Assembly: GCA_964567665.1 (NCBI GenBank)
Contig: CAZMNN010000007.1
Coordinates: 21,083-85,082 of the forward strand
DNA from: UBA1731 sp964567665
GTDB lineage: Bacteria > Verrucomicrobiota > Kiritimatiellia > RFP12 > UBA1067
Reading direction: 5' to 3'
DNA length: 64,000 bases
Of the stretch, positions 1 through 8,860 are shown piece by piece. How positions within the stretch are numbered: the first letter of the stretch is position 1; each line of letters opens with the position of its first letter. Both the position numbers and the translations under genes were made by a program. The notes under the pieces are model-generated. The model made no database searches, was not told the DNA's origin, and worked only from the letters and a program-made list of their open reading frames with translations.

Positions 1-1290
1 AAGCACTGCTTCATCAGGAGCGACGGCCTTGCCCGTCTTCCATGCCGGTATCTGCATCTTCCGCTCAAGCTTGACGGGATGCAGCATCAGACGCTTCGCC
101 GTCAGCCTGGCGCACACAAGCGCTTCCATCAGCGAATTGGACGCAAGGCGGTTTGCGCCGTGCAGTCCGGTGCAGGCACATTCGCCGACCGCCGAAAGCC
201 CTTTTATCGACGTCCGTCCGTCCACAGTCGCCTGTATGCCGCCACAGCAGTAGTGCGCCGCCGGAACGATCGGGACAAGGTCTTTCGCCATGTCGATCCC
301 GAATGAAAGGCACTTGCGGTAGATGTTCGGAAAGCGATGCTTGAGATACGTCTTGCCCTTGTCGCGTATGTCGAGGAACATGCACGGTGCGCCTGTGCGC
401 TTCATCTCGGAGTCGATGGAACGCGCAACAATGTCCCGTGGAGCCAGCGACCCCCTCTTGTCGTACTTGTCCATGAACGGACGCCCCTTGCCGTCCACAA
501 GAACCGCGCCCTCTCCGCGCACCGCTTCAGAAATCAGGAACCTCTTTGCGTTCGGATGGTACAGGCACGTCGGATGGAACTGGATGAACTCCATGTTCTC
601 TATTTTCGCACCGGCGCGCCATGCAAGGGCGATTCCGTCGCCGGTCGCGGTGTCGGGGTTGCACGTGTAGAGATAGACCTTTCCGCATCCGCCTGTGGCC
701 AAGATCGTGTTCGGCGAACGGATTGCGTATATTTCATGCGTGACCGAATCGAGAACGTACGCCCCGACGCACTGGTGCGTGGATTTCTTGAGACCAAGCT
801 GCCGGGTTGTTGTGATGAGGTCGATTACGGTTGTGTTCTCAAGGATCGTGATCTCCGGATGCCTGAGAACCGTGGCGATCATCGCCGCCTCGCACTTTTC
901 TCCCGTGATGTCGCCAGCGTGGAATATCCGCCTTGCGCTGTGCCCGCCTTCACGCGTCAGATCCCACGATCCGTCTGCGTTCTTGTTGAACTTGACGCCG
1001 CACTTCACGAGATCGGCGATTCCCTTGGGGGCCTCCGCCACGATTCTCGCGACAACACGCTCTGTGCACAGCCCCGCACCGGCGATCTGGGTGTCCTTCA
1101 GGTGCGCCTTGAACGAATCGCCGGGGGCGGCCACACAGCATATGCCGCCCTGGGCGAAGTTGGTGTTGCAGTCGTTGAGGTGGCGTTTTGTCGCCACGAC
1201 GACCCTTCCGTACGGTGCAAGGTGAAGGGCGGTCATAAGCCCGCCCATGCCGGAACCGACAACAAAATAATCGCAATCTACGATGCGCAT
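1..1290 (-). CDS. nadB: L-aspartate oxidase NadB (3' end beyond window)
   Basis: NadB oxidises L-aspartate to iminoaspartate with FAD, the first step of de novo NAD synthesis in the cytoplasm. The visible 430 codons begin with an N-terminal FAD-binding segment (VVGSGMGGLMTALHL), followed by the family's NTNFAQGG motif, EGGHSARR, IQFHPT, the SEAVRGEGA segment and AAHYCCGG, all in the expected order. Family members are about 510-540 residues, so roughly the last 100 are cut off by the window edge. The ATG start at 1290 has no Shine-Dalgarno sequence. A TATAAT box ends only 8 nt upstream, so the mRNA is probably leaderless. No nadA or nadC is seen here. The assignment is firm from motif content; fumarate reductase flavoproteins are related but lack this exact motif set. 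Confidence 0.93.
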   Translation of the reverse strand, partial: MRIVDCDYFVVGSGMGGLMTALHLAPYGRVVVATKRHLNDCNTNFAQGGICCVAAPGDSFKAHLKDTQIAGAGLCTERVVARIVAEAPKGIADLVKCGVKFNKNADGSWDLTREGGHSARRIFHAGDITGEKCEAAMIATVLRHPEITILENTTVIDLITTTRQLGLKKSTHQCVGAYVLDSVTHEIYAIRSPNTILATGGCGKVYLYTCNPDTATGDGIALAWRAGAKIENMEFIQFHPTCLYHPNAKRFLISEAVRGEGAVLVDGKGRPFMDKYDKRGSLAPRDIVARSIDSEMKRTGAPCMFLDIRDKGKTYLKHRFPNIYRKCLSFGIDMAKDLVPIVPAAHYCCGGIQATVDGRTSIKGLSAVGECACTGLHGANRLASNSLMEALVCARLTAKRLMLHPVKLERKMQIPAWKTGKAVAPDEAVL

Positions 1291-1298
1291 GGCCGTGT

Positions 1299-1327
1299 AT
1301 TATATCAAACGGCACTTCGATTTCCAA
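1299..1327 (-). promoter_or_regulatory. nadB promoter, apparently leaderless
   Basis: On the minus strand a -35 TTGGAA (1322-1327) and a perfect -10 TATAAT (1299-1304) are separated by 17 bp. The ATG of nadB begins 8 nt after the -10, so transcription should start within about two bases of the start codon. Confidence 0.75.
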
Positions 1328-1368
1328 CGGAGCATGAACGCGGAGGCGTCGGGGAAAAGCCAGTCCGC

Positions 1369-4191
1369 CTACGGACGCAATTTGCCGATGTGCGTCTCGT
1401 GCGCGGAGAGATTCAGCTTTTCCGTCTTGAAGCCCGGCACGGCGACCTCGACCTCAACGGGGGCGTTTGCCGTGTTGACGGCGACGAACGTCGTATCCCC
1501 TTCCACCGTTTTCGCCCACCAGCACACCGGCGCATCGGATGCACCGACCCGTCCGGTCAGCACAGTTCCCTCGGCGTCTATCACCGGACGCAGATCGCGC
1601 AGCTCCTTGAGGACGCGCTTGAGATCCGCCCATCCACGCGGTGTCTGCGCAACGGTGAAGTATTCGCGTGTCGCCGGTGCGTACCACCACCAGAAGACGC
1701 CGTTGCATCTCTCCGGAAGCGCCAGCATGGCACACGCCCGCAGATAGCTGTAGTCCTTGGAATACTTGTCCGGATCGGGCGTGATTCCCTTGCGCCACTG
1801 TCTGCCGAGTTCGGAGTCGTTGCTGTTCACAAGCAGCGTGATCGGAGATTCCCAGCGTCCCTTCAGGTATCCACGATGCTCGTCAAGCATCCGCACCACG
1901 CCCGCTGGATCGCCATACGCCTGCGTCCAGTGGGTGTCCCACGAACGGCGATAATCGGACATCGCATTGCCCCAGGTAGTCACCACTACGGCATGGTGCG
2001 GGTCGAGTGCGCGGATGAGTTCAGCGTACGCCACGAGCAGATCCGGCGACACGAACTGATGTGCATGCTCAGGCTCGTCTATGAGATACCAGCAGAACAG
2101 GCCTGGATGCGAAGCCAAGGCGGCGACGCGCTGCGCAAGCGACGCAAAATCACCGGCGACAAGCGTCTTCCTGTCGAAACCTATGAACGCCCGCAGTCCG
2201 TCCGTGCGCCAGCAGGCGTCAAGATACGCCGCACACGCCGCATTGTCAGAACTGCCCTCCCAGCGGTACGAATGTACCACGTCGAAACCTGCCGCACGGA
2301 CTGTCGGCATCTCCTTCTCCGCCACTTCGTATATTCCGAGCGGGAAAAATGGTCTGCCTGCCACCGTGAACCTGCCCTTCGCATCTATCTTCGTGCCGTT
2401 CGCCGGCTTTGCGGCGTTCAGAAGCCAGATGCTGCGCACTGAGCTGTTGCCGGACGCATCTACGGCTGTGACGTCCGCCTTGGTCAGCCCTTGCGGCCAT
2501 CCGGACTGCGGTGCGGCGAACGAATAGACATGCACCCCGTCCGCCCCGGACGTCCTGCACTCGCCCTTCACGCCAAGGAACGTGAGCGACGGTCTCTGCG
2601 CCCCTGCATCCTTCACACGGACGGTGAACGGCTCATCCGCAGACGTCACACGCGCACCGGAGGAAAGCACCTGCGGCGGCAGAGTGTCGCGATCCTTCGG
2701 GACTGCAACGGTGAAGCTGTACGGAATGTCGTCAGAGACACCGTTGACGCCTATGCGCCAGAACCAGCGTCCCTCATCCAAAGGCTCCTCCAGCCGAAAC
2801 TCCGTCAGTCCGCCGGTCTCGCAGACCTTCACCTGCCCTTTGGGGAAACTTTCGTCACGCGAAAGCTCCAGCTGGTAGCGACGGACGCCGCGCCACATCC
2901 GCCATGCAAAATGCGGCGTGTTCGATTCGAGCCGACTGCCATCCGCCGGCTCAACCTTGTCGTACGATACTATGCGACGCTCGAAAACAACATCGTCGAA
3001 CCAGGCTCGTCCCGTCCCGCGCAACGTCATGAACACAGTCGCAAACCCTGCATCCGCAGGCGCAGCCACCCAGCAGGTGCGTTCGCGCTTCCAGTCGGAC
3101 GTTCCGTAGCGTCCCGTGGCATACGCGCCGGAAGACAACCACTTGCCGGACTTGTCGCACCATTCCACGATTACACCGGCTCCGACCGGCTCCTTCTTCC
3201 CGACCTTCACATCCTTCACGTCCTCCGTCTTAATGAATGCACCGGCGCGATACTGAGCGCCGCCGATTACCGGAATGCGCCGCGTCACGTAAACGCCATC
3301 GCCTTTCGCCCCAGTGACGGACAGGCACATCGAACGCAATCCGGTGTGCGCGACAGAACCGTCATAATGCGCGTTGTCCGGACAGCTCCATCCGCCGTCA
3401 TCCTCGAATCCGGGGTTGTCGAACGGCACAGCCAGCTTCGTATCTGCGGGACGCGCAAAGCGACGCGCCCTGCGCTCCAGCATTGCAGCATCGAAGCCGT
3501 CATCGACCGACAGCTCGTGAACGAATGTCTGACGCATCGGCACATCAACCTTCCTGCAAAGAACGTGCCGCAGACTCCCCTTGCCGTCCTTGCGCTGATC
3601 CTGAAAAACGAACGCATCCGACGTCGATTCAGGCATCGTCCGCAATTCATAGGCTGCATCCGGGAGGTCAAACCGCACACACCGCGCCCATCGCGCAGGG
3701 AACGCCTCGTCCTCATACACGGACAGCGCCTGGCCGTCAAGCCGCACAAACGGAACTCCTGCCGTCCCCGTCGAATACGTCTGTACAGGGAACGCAAACT
3801 CGTATTCGAACGGTCCGGCCGCCTTCCGGAAGTCGGTATCCAACGTGACGCGGGCGGATCTTGCGGAACACTCAACCTTCAGCTCCAAAGCCGCATACCC
3901 GTTGGTGCGCGACAGGATGACAACATTCTCGCCGGTGCGTTTGATTGAAGACACGCTTCCATCCATGCACGAAACGCGGTAGCCGGGCTGCCAATATCCA
4001 GACGATATCCGGGCAAGCGTCTTTCCGCGATAGGACAAAGAGCATCCCCCCGACCAGCCCGTCACCTTCCAGTCGCCGAGCGCAACAGTCTCCGCCGCGC
4101 CCGCCACAAGCCCCACGGCCATGCACACGGCAAAAGCGATTCCGCGAATGCACCCGCCAAATCCGCCACGTATCACGTTCTCCATTCTCAT
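1369..4191 (-). CDS. secreted multidomain glycoside-hydrolase-like protein
   Basis: This 940-residue exported protein has a signal peptide of about 33 residues (hydrophobic AVCMAVGLVAGAA). A beta-rich N-terminal region (about 35-240) follows. Next comes a carbohydrate-binding-type beta-sandwich starting NPGFEDDGGW (about 258-405), then an Fn3-like segment (about 410-495) of the type found at the N-terminus of heparinase II/III-like proteins. The C-terminal TIM-barrel-like domain (about 605-900) contains WYLIDEPE, with E706 a candidate catalytic acid, and later FWWWYAP. The ATG at 4191 follows GGAGACAAG, a good ribosome-binding site. It lies among secreted carbohydrate-active genes. The likely role is attack on a plant or host polysaccharide in the periplasm or outside the cell. 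Substrate and exact GH family cannot be told from sequence. Confidence 0.72.
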   Translation of the reverse strand: MRMENVIRGGFGGCIRGIAFAVCMAVGLVAGAAETVALGDWKVTGWSGGCSLSYRGKTLARISSGYWQPGYRVSCMDGSVSSIKRTGENVVILSRTNGYAALELKVECSARSARVTLDTDFRKAAGPFEYEFAFPVQTYSTGTAGVPFVRLDGQALSVYEDEAFPARWARCVRFDLPDAAYELRTMPESTSDAFVFQDQRKDGKGSLRHVLCRKVDVPMRQTFVHELSVDDGFDAAMLERRARRFARPADTKLAVPFDNPGFEDDGGWSCPDNAHYDGSVAHTGLRSMCLSVTGAKGDGVYVTRRIPVIGGAQYRAGAFIKTEDVKDVKVGKKEPVGAGVIVEWCDKSGKWLSSGAYATGRYGTSDWKRERTCWVAAPADAGFATVFMTLRGTGRAWFDDVVFERRIVSYDKVEPADGSRLESNTPHFAWRMWRGVRRYQLELSRDESFPKGQVKVCETGGLTEFRLEEPLDEGRWFWRIGVNGVSDDIPYSFTVAVPKDRDTLPPQVLSSGARVTSADEPFTVRVKDAGAQRPSLTFLGVKGECRTSGADGVHVYSFAAPQSGWPQGLTKADVTAVDASGNSSVRSIWLLNAAKPANGTKIDAKGRFTVAGRPFFPLGIYEVAEKEMPTVRAAGFDVVHSYRWEGSSDNAACAAYLDACWRTDGLRAFIGFDRKTLVAGDFASLAQRVAALASHPGLFCWYLIDEPEHAHQFVSPDLLVAYAELIRALDPHHAVVVTTWGNAMSDYRRSWDTHWTQAYGDPAGVVRMLDEHRGYLKGRWESPITLLVNSNDSELGRQWRKGITPDPDKYSKDYSYLRACAMLALPERCNGVFWWWYAPATREYFTVAQTPRGWADLKRVLKELRDLRPVIDAEGTVLTGRVGASDAPVCWWAKTVEGDTTFVAVNTANAPVEVEVAVPGFKTEKLNLSAHETHIGKLRP

Positions 4192-4234
4192 CTTGTCTCC
4201 TGCGTCTGCTTAAGGTTTCTTGACAACGGATGCA

Positions 4235-4263
4235 ACTATATCAAATCTACGCCGAACCGGACA
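4235..4263 (-). promoter_or_regulatory. possible promoter of the 1369-4191 gene
   Basis: On the minus strand TATAGT (4235-4240) sits 17 bp from a weak -35 TGTCCG (4258-4263), giving a leader of roughly 40 nt. The -35 is poor, so this is tentative. An activator could compensate. Confidence 0.35.
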
Positions 4264-4271
4264 CAGCGAAG

Positions 4272-7200
4272 CTACCGCACCGTCACGACCATTCCCCTCA
4301 CGAACGAGAGCGACAGCCTGTTCCCGACGATGCGAGCCTGCCAGCGCGGGTCGTCAAGCCCGTAGATTGCGGGGACGGCTGAAGGCGTCTCGCCCTCGAA
4401 CGTCGCAAGCGTGTATCGTCTGCCCCGATCAATGTTGGCGATGTCGACATCAAGTTCATCAGGCAGTGAGACACCGTCAGCGACTGAAAGTGCGCCGCCG
4501 TCGTAGACCACCTTCGTGCCGTCCGGCAAAGCGTCGGCCACGCCAAGGCGGAGTGTACCGCCGCGCAGCACTGTCTCTCCGCCCCATCCGCCTGGAGCCG
4601 ACAGCGTGAAGTCGCCTTCGCCCGACTTCGTGAACGCACCGCTTCCGTCATTGTCGGCGATCTCGCACGCAACCGTTGCACATCTGGTGGACGCATCCTT
4701 CCAGACCGTCGCAGTCGCCGCAGTGTAGCCGACGCCAGGCGCAATTACCTTGATGCCTGTCGTTGTTCCCGTGGAAGAGTCGAACTCGGCGACGGCCACG
4801 GCACCGAATCCGTCACCTTCTATCGACACGATCGGTGCGGCGACAAGTCCGGATACCGGCGTGAACGGAACGTGCAGCACTCCGCCGCCATAGGCTTTCC
4901 GAATCGAAACCGACGCATGGTTGCCGGTTTTGCCGTCGGTGTCCACCGTCATGCCGCCGGCATAGACTATCACGTTTGTGACTGCCCGCGTATCGGTCCC
5001 GACATTCGCGTGGAACACGTCCTTGTTGTTCGTCGAAGTCCTGAACGTGCCACCGTCGAATCCAATCGTATACACCTGCTTCGAGGTCGGATGATCGGTT
5101 TTGCAGCCGCAGTAGAATCCAGCCGCACGAAGGAGTCCACCTGACAATACCAGGTCTGCGGTGTTTACATACGTACCTTTCGATCCGCCCACGACCTTCA
5201 CCGCATTCTGTCCGGCATCGACCTCCGCGCCATCCTCCACCGTGAGACGGGACTTGCCGTTGTTGGTCTCACCGCCAGTCAGCGTCAGTGACCCATGGAC
5301 TTCGGACGTTCCTCCGACAAACCGCATCGTCGCATTGCCGCCGTTTCCGGCAGATATCGGACCGAAGGTTGGGGTGTACCAACTTGACGCCCACGGGTTG
5401 TTCGTGAACACCGAATGTCCGCCGAACTGCACAAACGAGCCGCGCCCGTAGTATCCGATGGCGATCGAGCCGAGCATCGTGAACTTTCCGCCGCGCAGTT
5501 CATAGTACCCGATTCCATGCTGTTCACCCATGCCGATGCCGGAACCGTATGGCGAAGCGTAGTCCTGTCCGCCTATCGCCGCCATTTCACCGCCCGTCTG
5601 ATACACGGCTCCCCTGCGCGTCTTTGCGTCATTGTAGTGCGCTCCGCCGACGAGCAGACGGTTTGTTATCACTGCTCCATCGCGTATTTCCAAGACCCCC
5701 TCCGAAAGCACACCCACGCATATCGCCTTGTTCGTGCTGGCATACGTATAGACAGAATCGAACTCGCTCTCAACATTGCGGACGAGTGCGTTCGTGACGG
5801 CAAGCCGCCCGACGGATTCCTGTCCTTCGACGGGATCGCGTCCAGAACCAACGTAAAGCGGTTCTTCACCAAGCTGAATCTCCGTGCCGTCCACGACAAG
5901 CGTCGCATCAAGGCTCGCTGTGCAGTTCGTGCCGATCTCCACCTTTCCGAGACGGAACGGACTGCCGCCTGTCAGCGTGAGCGTTCCGTCAGATACGTGT
6001 ACGTCAACCTCGGAGGATGCACCACCCGCTACGCGGATTCCGCCGACAGTTCCGTCCACCCGTATGTCTGTCCCCTCGCCAATCCCGGCGTTGACCGTGA
6101 GGACGGACGAGCGCGACAGGTTCGCAAGCGTCACAGCGCCCGATCCGGCACCGCGAAACAGTCCCGTATCGCCGTCTTCGCCGATTTTGAGATTTCCGGC
6201 GACAGATCCGACCGTCACCCTCCCGGCGGAGAACGTGCGGTTCTCGCCAATCGCCACCGTCGCGTCGGCAGAGTGCATATGGCGCAATTCGCCAACAGCG
6301 GTATTGGAGGCCTCAAGCGTGTCTGCGTCGCCGCTCCCTTCCCTCACAATCGCCACCTGTGCATTGGGCGCATTCGGCACAACATCGCCGCGAGCTGCAA
6401 TCCCCTCGTCGTACACGGGAACAAGTGCACCGTCATCGCCGAACGCAGCGGCAAAGCCGTTCACCGTCACACCGGCAGGGACGGCGTCACCGGACGACTT
6501 TCCGGACACCTTGACGCATCCATTGACGCCAACCTCGATGTCCAACAATCCTGGCGCAGCCGAATCCGTGGCGGAGACAGACGGCAACAGAAGCGTTGTG
6601 CCGTCGGAGACGCGCAGGGAGCACATACCCGTATCGAAGGTGACCGGCAGCGTGAAGTCGACTGTGCCGTCATTGCCGGAACGGGCGCTCAGATCAACCA
6701 CGCCGCCGGATATGCGCAGCGAAGATGCGCCGGAGAGATCGGCATCGGCGGAAATCGAAAGGATGTCGGCACCGTCCTTGACGAACGCCATCTTCGCTGC
6801 GCCATCAGGGACGGAGATGCTTCCCGTGAACGCAATCGGCGCAGTCTGCGCGTCCAGCACGACGCTCGCGCCTGACGAGGCGGCAACGTTCGTCGGGGAA
6901 AACATGCTGGAGACCGTGAGCAGACCGCTACCGCTGTTGCGGACTGTCGCCACACAGTTTGGAGAGCAGAACTTGAACGAACGGCTGAACGTCTCGTTTC
7001 CGGCGCCGGCGTAGTCGAACGTACCGTTTACCTTGAGATATGCCGAGTTCCCCTTTTCGCAGGTACCGAATCCTGCGAGCGAATCGGCGCGGTATGTAAC
7101 AGGATCGAAGAACCACACGTCGCCGGAGAAATCGTTTGAGCTGCGTACATAGAACGTCCCTTTGTATCCAACATTCAACCAACCCGCAACGCCCGCCTTG

Positions 7201-8291
7201 AACCTCAACGCTCCGGATGTGTTCTTAAAATAGTCGCAGTCATAGAACGACAGCGGAGTTTCGATGCTGGCGATGCATCCTGATTTGACGGCCACGCTTC
7301 CATAGTTGCCGTCAATGCCCTTCCAACCCTGAACGCACAGCTGAAGCGTTCCGCCGCCAGTGACTTTTGCGGATGACATGAACGCAAGCGTAGGGTCGTT
7401 CCAGTCGGAGAACGCAAGACGACATCCCTCATCAATCACCATCTCCGTGCATTCGCCGCCAATCTCGATGTGCACGGGGCCGCGGTTCTCATTGGGATCG
7501 AGAACGCCGTCAACACATCCACGACCGAACAGCGGAGTGGAAATGTACACCTTGCCTCTCTGACGGAAACGAAGAAAAGCGTATTGGTAAAGGGATGATG
7601 TATGTTTTTCCACGCCGCGAACCGGACCTGCGAAGCGGTATCCGCCAGTTCCTGAGAAGTATACGTTGCATCTCGACACGTCAGTCATTCCTGGGTTGCG
7701 GGAATGACCGAACGTGCCGAAAACCAACTCCCCTTCCGCATTGTTGCGGATGGCTATGTGTGAGTAGTTTCTGTTTTTGCCGTCGCGCTGCAGATTCCGG
7801 CTGGTCGCGCCCATGGAAAATCCCGCGACGAGATTCGGCATCGATGCGCCGCGCTCAATGGTGAATGAACTGCAATCCGTCTCGGAGGCCCCAAATCCGC
7901 CAAGGGCAAAGACCTGATTTGAAGATGTTCCGAGCGTGTACGCCGGACATTTCGCCTTGAATGTCACAGACCCGACAAAGTAGTGTCCGTCAAGGTCTAT
8001 CGTTGTCGCTCCGCCTTCGGCCGGGACGCCAAACTCTACGGTATCATTGACGGGGACAGAATTTGTCCAGCCATCGATCACAGATCCGTCCACTGCGAAT
8101 ATCTGGTTTGAACACGCGCCTGGGCATCGTTCAGGGACTGCCCCTCCTACCGTCCAATTGGCTGGATTCGTCCAGCAGCCGTTTACGGCTCCTGTCCATA
8201 CCCATGGCTCGGCATGGGAGCGGAGCGAAATCGTGAACACTGCAGCACAACAGGCAAGAACGGCACAGATATTGTGTTTTGTGGAATCCAT
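4272..8291 (-). CDS. giant secreted beta-strand-repeat (PATR-type) surface protein
   Basis: About 1339 residues. The start is placed at the ATG at 8291 because AAAAGGAG lies 9 nt before it; an upstream ATG at 8300 touches the ribosome-binding site. A signal peptide (CAVLACCAAVFTISLRSHA) precedes a tryptophan module (WVWTGAVNGCWTNPANW). Long Gly/Ser/Thr/Asn-rich beta-strand repeats follow, of the kind called autotransporter-associated beta-strand or passenger-associated-transport repeats; SGEGDFTLSAPGGWGGET near the C-terminus is one. Mid-protein segments of the YQTGG/YELRGG type match those in the 23967-29177 paralogue. There is no C-terminal beta-barrel. The protein ends with a short beta module finishing FVRGMVVTVR. 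An adhesin or surface-layer role is likely; the export route is unknown. Confidence 0.8.
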   Translation of the reverse strand: MDSTKHNICAVLACCAAVFTISLRSHAEPWVWTGAVNGCWTNPANWTVGGAVPERCPGACSNQIFAVDGSVIDGWTNSVPVNDTVEFGVPAEGGATTIDLDGHYFVGSVTFKAKCPAYTLGTSSNQVFALGGFGASETDCSSFTIERGASMPNLVAGFSMGATSRNLQRDGKNRNYSHIAIRNNAEGELVFGTFGHSRNPGMTDVSRCNVYFSGTGGYRFAGPVRGVEKHTSSLYQYAFLRFRQRGKVYISTPLFGRGCVDGVLDPNENRGPVHIEIGGECTEMVIDEGCRLAFSDWNDPTLAFMSSAKVTGGGTLQLCVQGWKGIDGNYGSVAVKSGCIASIETPLSFYDCDYFKNTSGALRFKAGVAGWLNVGYKGTFYVRSSNDFSGDVWFFDPVTYRADSLAGFGTCEKGNSAYLKVNGTFDYAGAGNETFSRSFKFCSPNCVATVRNSGSGLLTVSSMFSPTNVAASSGASVVLDAQTAPIAFTGSISVPDGAAKMAFVKDGADILSISADADLSGASSLRISGGVVDLSARSGNDGTVDFTLPVTFDTGMCSLRVSDGTTLLLPSVSATDSAAPGLLDIEVGVNGCVKVSGKSSGDAVPAGVTVNGFAAAFGDDGALVPVYDEGIAARGDVVPNAPNAQVAIVREGSGDADTLEASNTAVGELRHMHSADATVAIGENRTFSAGRVTVGSVAGNLKIGEDGDTGLFRGAGSGAVTLANLSRSSVLTVNAGIGEGTDIRVDGTVGGIRVAGGASSEVDVHVSDGTLTLTGGSPFRLGKVEIGTNCTASLDATLVVDGTEIQLGEEPLYVGSGRDPVEGQESVGRLAVTNALVRNVESEFDSVYTYASTNKAICVGVLSEGVLEIRDGAVITNRLLVGGAHYNDAKTRRGAVYQTGGEMAAIGGQDYASPYGSGIGMGEQHGIGYYELRGGKFTMLGSIAIGYYGRGSFVQFGGHSVFTNNPWASSWYTPTFGPISAGNGGNATMRFVGGTSEVHGSLTLTGGETNNGKSRLTVEDGAEVDAGQNAVKVVGGSKGTYVNTADLVLSGGLLRAAGFYCGCKTDHPTSKQVYTIGFDGGTFRTSTNNKDVFHANVGTDTRAVTNVIVYAGGMTVDTDGKTGNHASVSIRKAYGGGVLHVPFTPVSGLVAAPIVSIEGDGFGAVAVAEFDSSTGTTTGIKVIAPGVGYTAATATVWKDASTRCATVACEIADNDGSGAFTKSGEGDFTLSAPGGWGGETVLRGGTLRLGVADALPDGTKVVYDGGALSVADGVSLPDELDVDIANIDRGRRYTLATFEGETPSAVPAIYGLDDPRWQARIVGNRLSLSFVRGMVVTVR

Positions 8292-8319
8292 GGCACACAT
8301 CTCCTTTTACGAGGCAGAT

Positions 8320-8348
8320 ATTGTACCAAAACGATTTTTTTTTTCCAC
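8320..8348 (-). promoter_or_regulatory. promoter with A10 tract, 4272-8291 gene
   Basis: On the minus strand a -10 TACAAT (8320-8325) lies 17 bp from GTGGAA (8343-8348). A run of ten A's (8335-8344) fills the promoter-upstream half of that spacer and enters the -35. The -35 is weak, so the exact boxes are inferred. Confidence 0.5.
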
Positions 8349-8430
8349 CGTAAACGTTATGTATGCAAATCCCCGAAGATCATGCGGTCAGGAAGACCAT
8401 CCAGAACGGCTAAAAAGACAAGGGCGGCGA

Positions 8431-8856
8431 TCAGCAATCGAAACGCACATCTGGCCAGTCTGCCAACCGGCGGAAGACATCAGGCAGGAGATTCGCCGAA
8501 TCGAGCTTGTCGATATCGCACCACTCAAACTCGATCCAGTCTTCCTGCGAACGGCATTCGTCACCGGCAATCTCCACCTCATACACAAGGTTTATCTCGG
8601 CATGAGGCTTTCCGTGCTGCATGAATGAATTTTCAACCGCGCCAAGAAACACACCGGTGTGCGCCTCCACGCCAAGCTCCTCACGCATTTCGCGCACAAG
8701 CGCCTGACGCCCGGTCTCCCCGAACTCGATGTGTCCGCCAGGAAGATATGTCGTGCTGCCGCCCTTTGCGCGGCAGAGAAGCAGCTTGCCGTCTCGCACA
8801 CACACGCCGCGAGCGATGGTCTCTATTCCGGCAAGCTCGTATTCCCTGATTTCCAT
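8431..8856 (-). CDS. Nudix hydrolase
   Basis: A small cytoplasmic hydrolase of about 141 residues. It carries a complete Nudix box: G in GGHIEFGE, then REMREELGV about 12 residues on, which binds the divalent metal and cleaves a nucleoside diphosphate linked to another moiety. The ATG at 8856 is preferred; it begins four bases after the esterase stop codon. A TTG at 8868 would overlap the esterase end. It is therefore probably the last gene of a two-gene unit. Substrate cannot be predicted; both nucleotide-sugar and oxidised-nucleotide clean-up are possible. Confidence 0.85.
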   Translation of the reverse strand: MEIREYELAGIETIARGVCVRDGKLLLCRAKGGSTTYLPGGHIEFGETGRQALVREMREELGVEAHTGVFLGAVENSFMQHGKPHAEINLVYEVEIAGDECRSQEDWIEFEWCDIDKLDSANLLPDVFRRLADWPDVRFDC

Positions 8857-8860
8857 CCGT

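Noticed and set aside
337..2442. 701-codon plus-strand open frame
   Set aside because: It lies opposite nadB and the 1369-4191 gene, both well supported; its product has no domain and a His/Arg-rich antisense composition. Long antisense frames are expected at this G+C.
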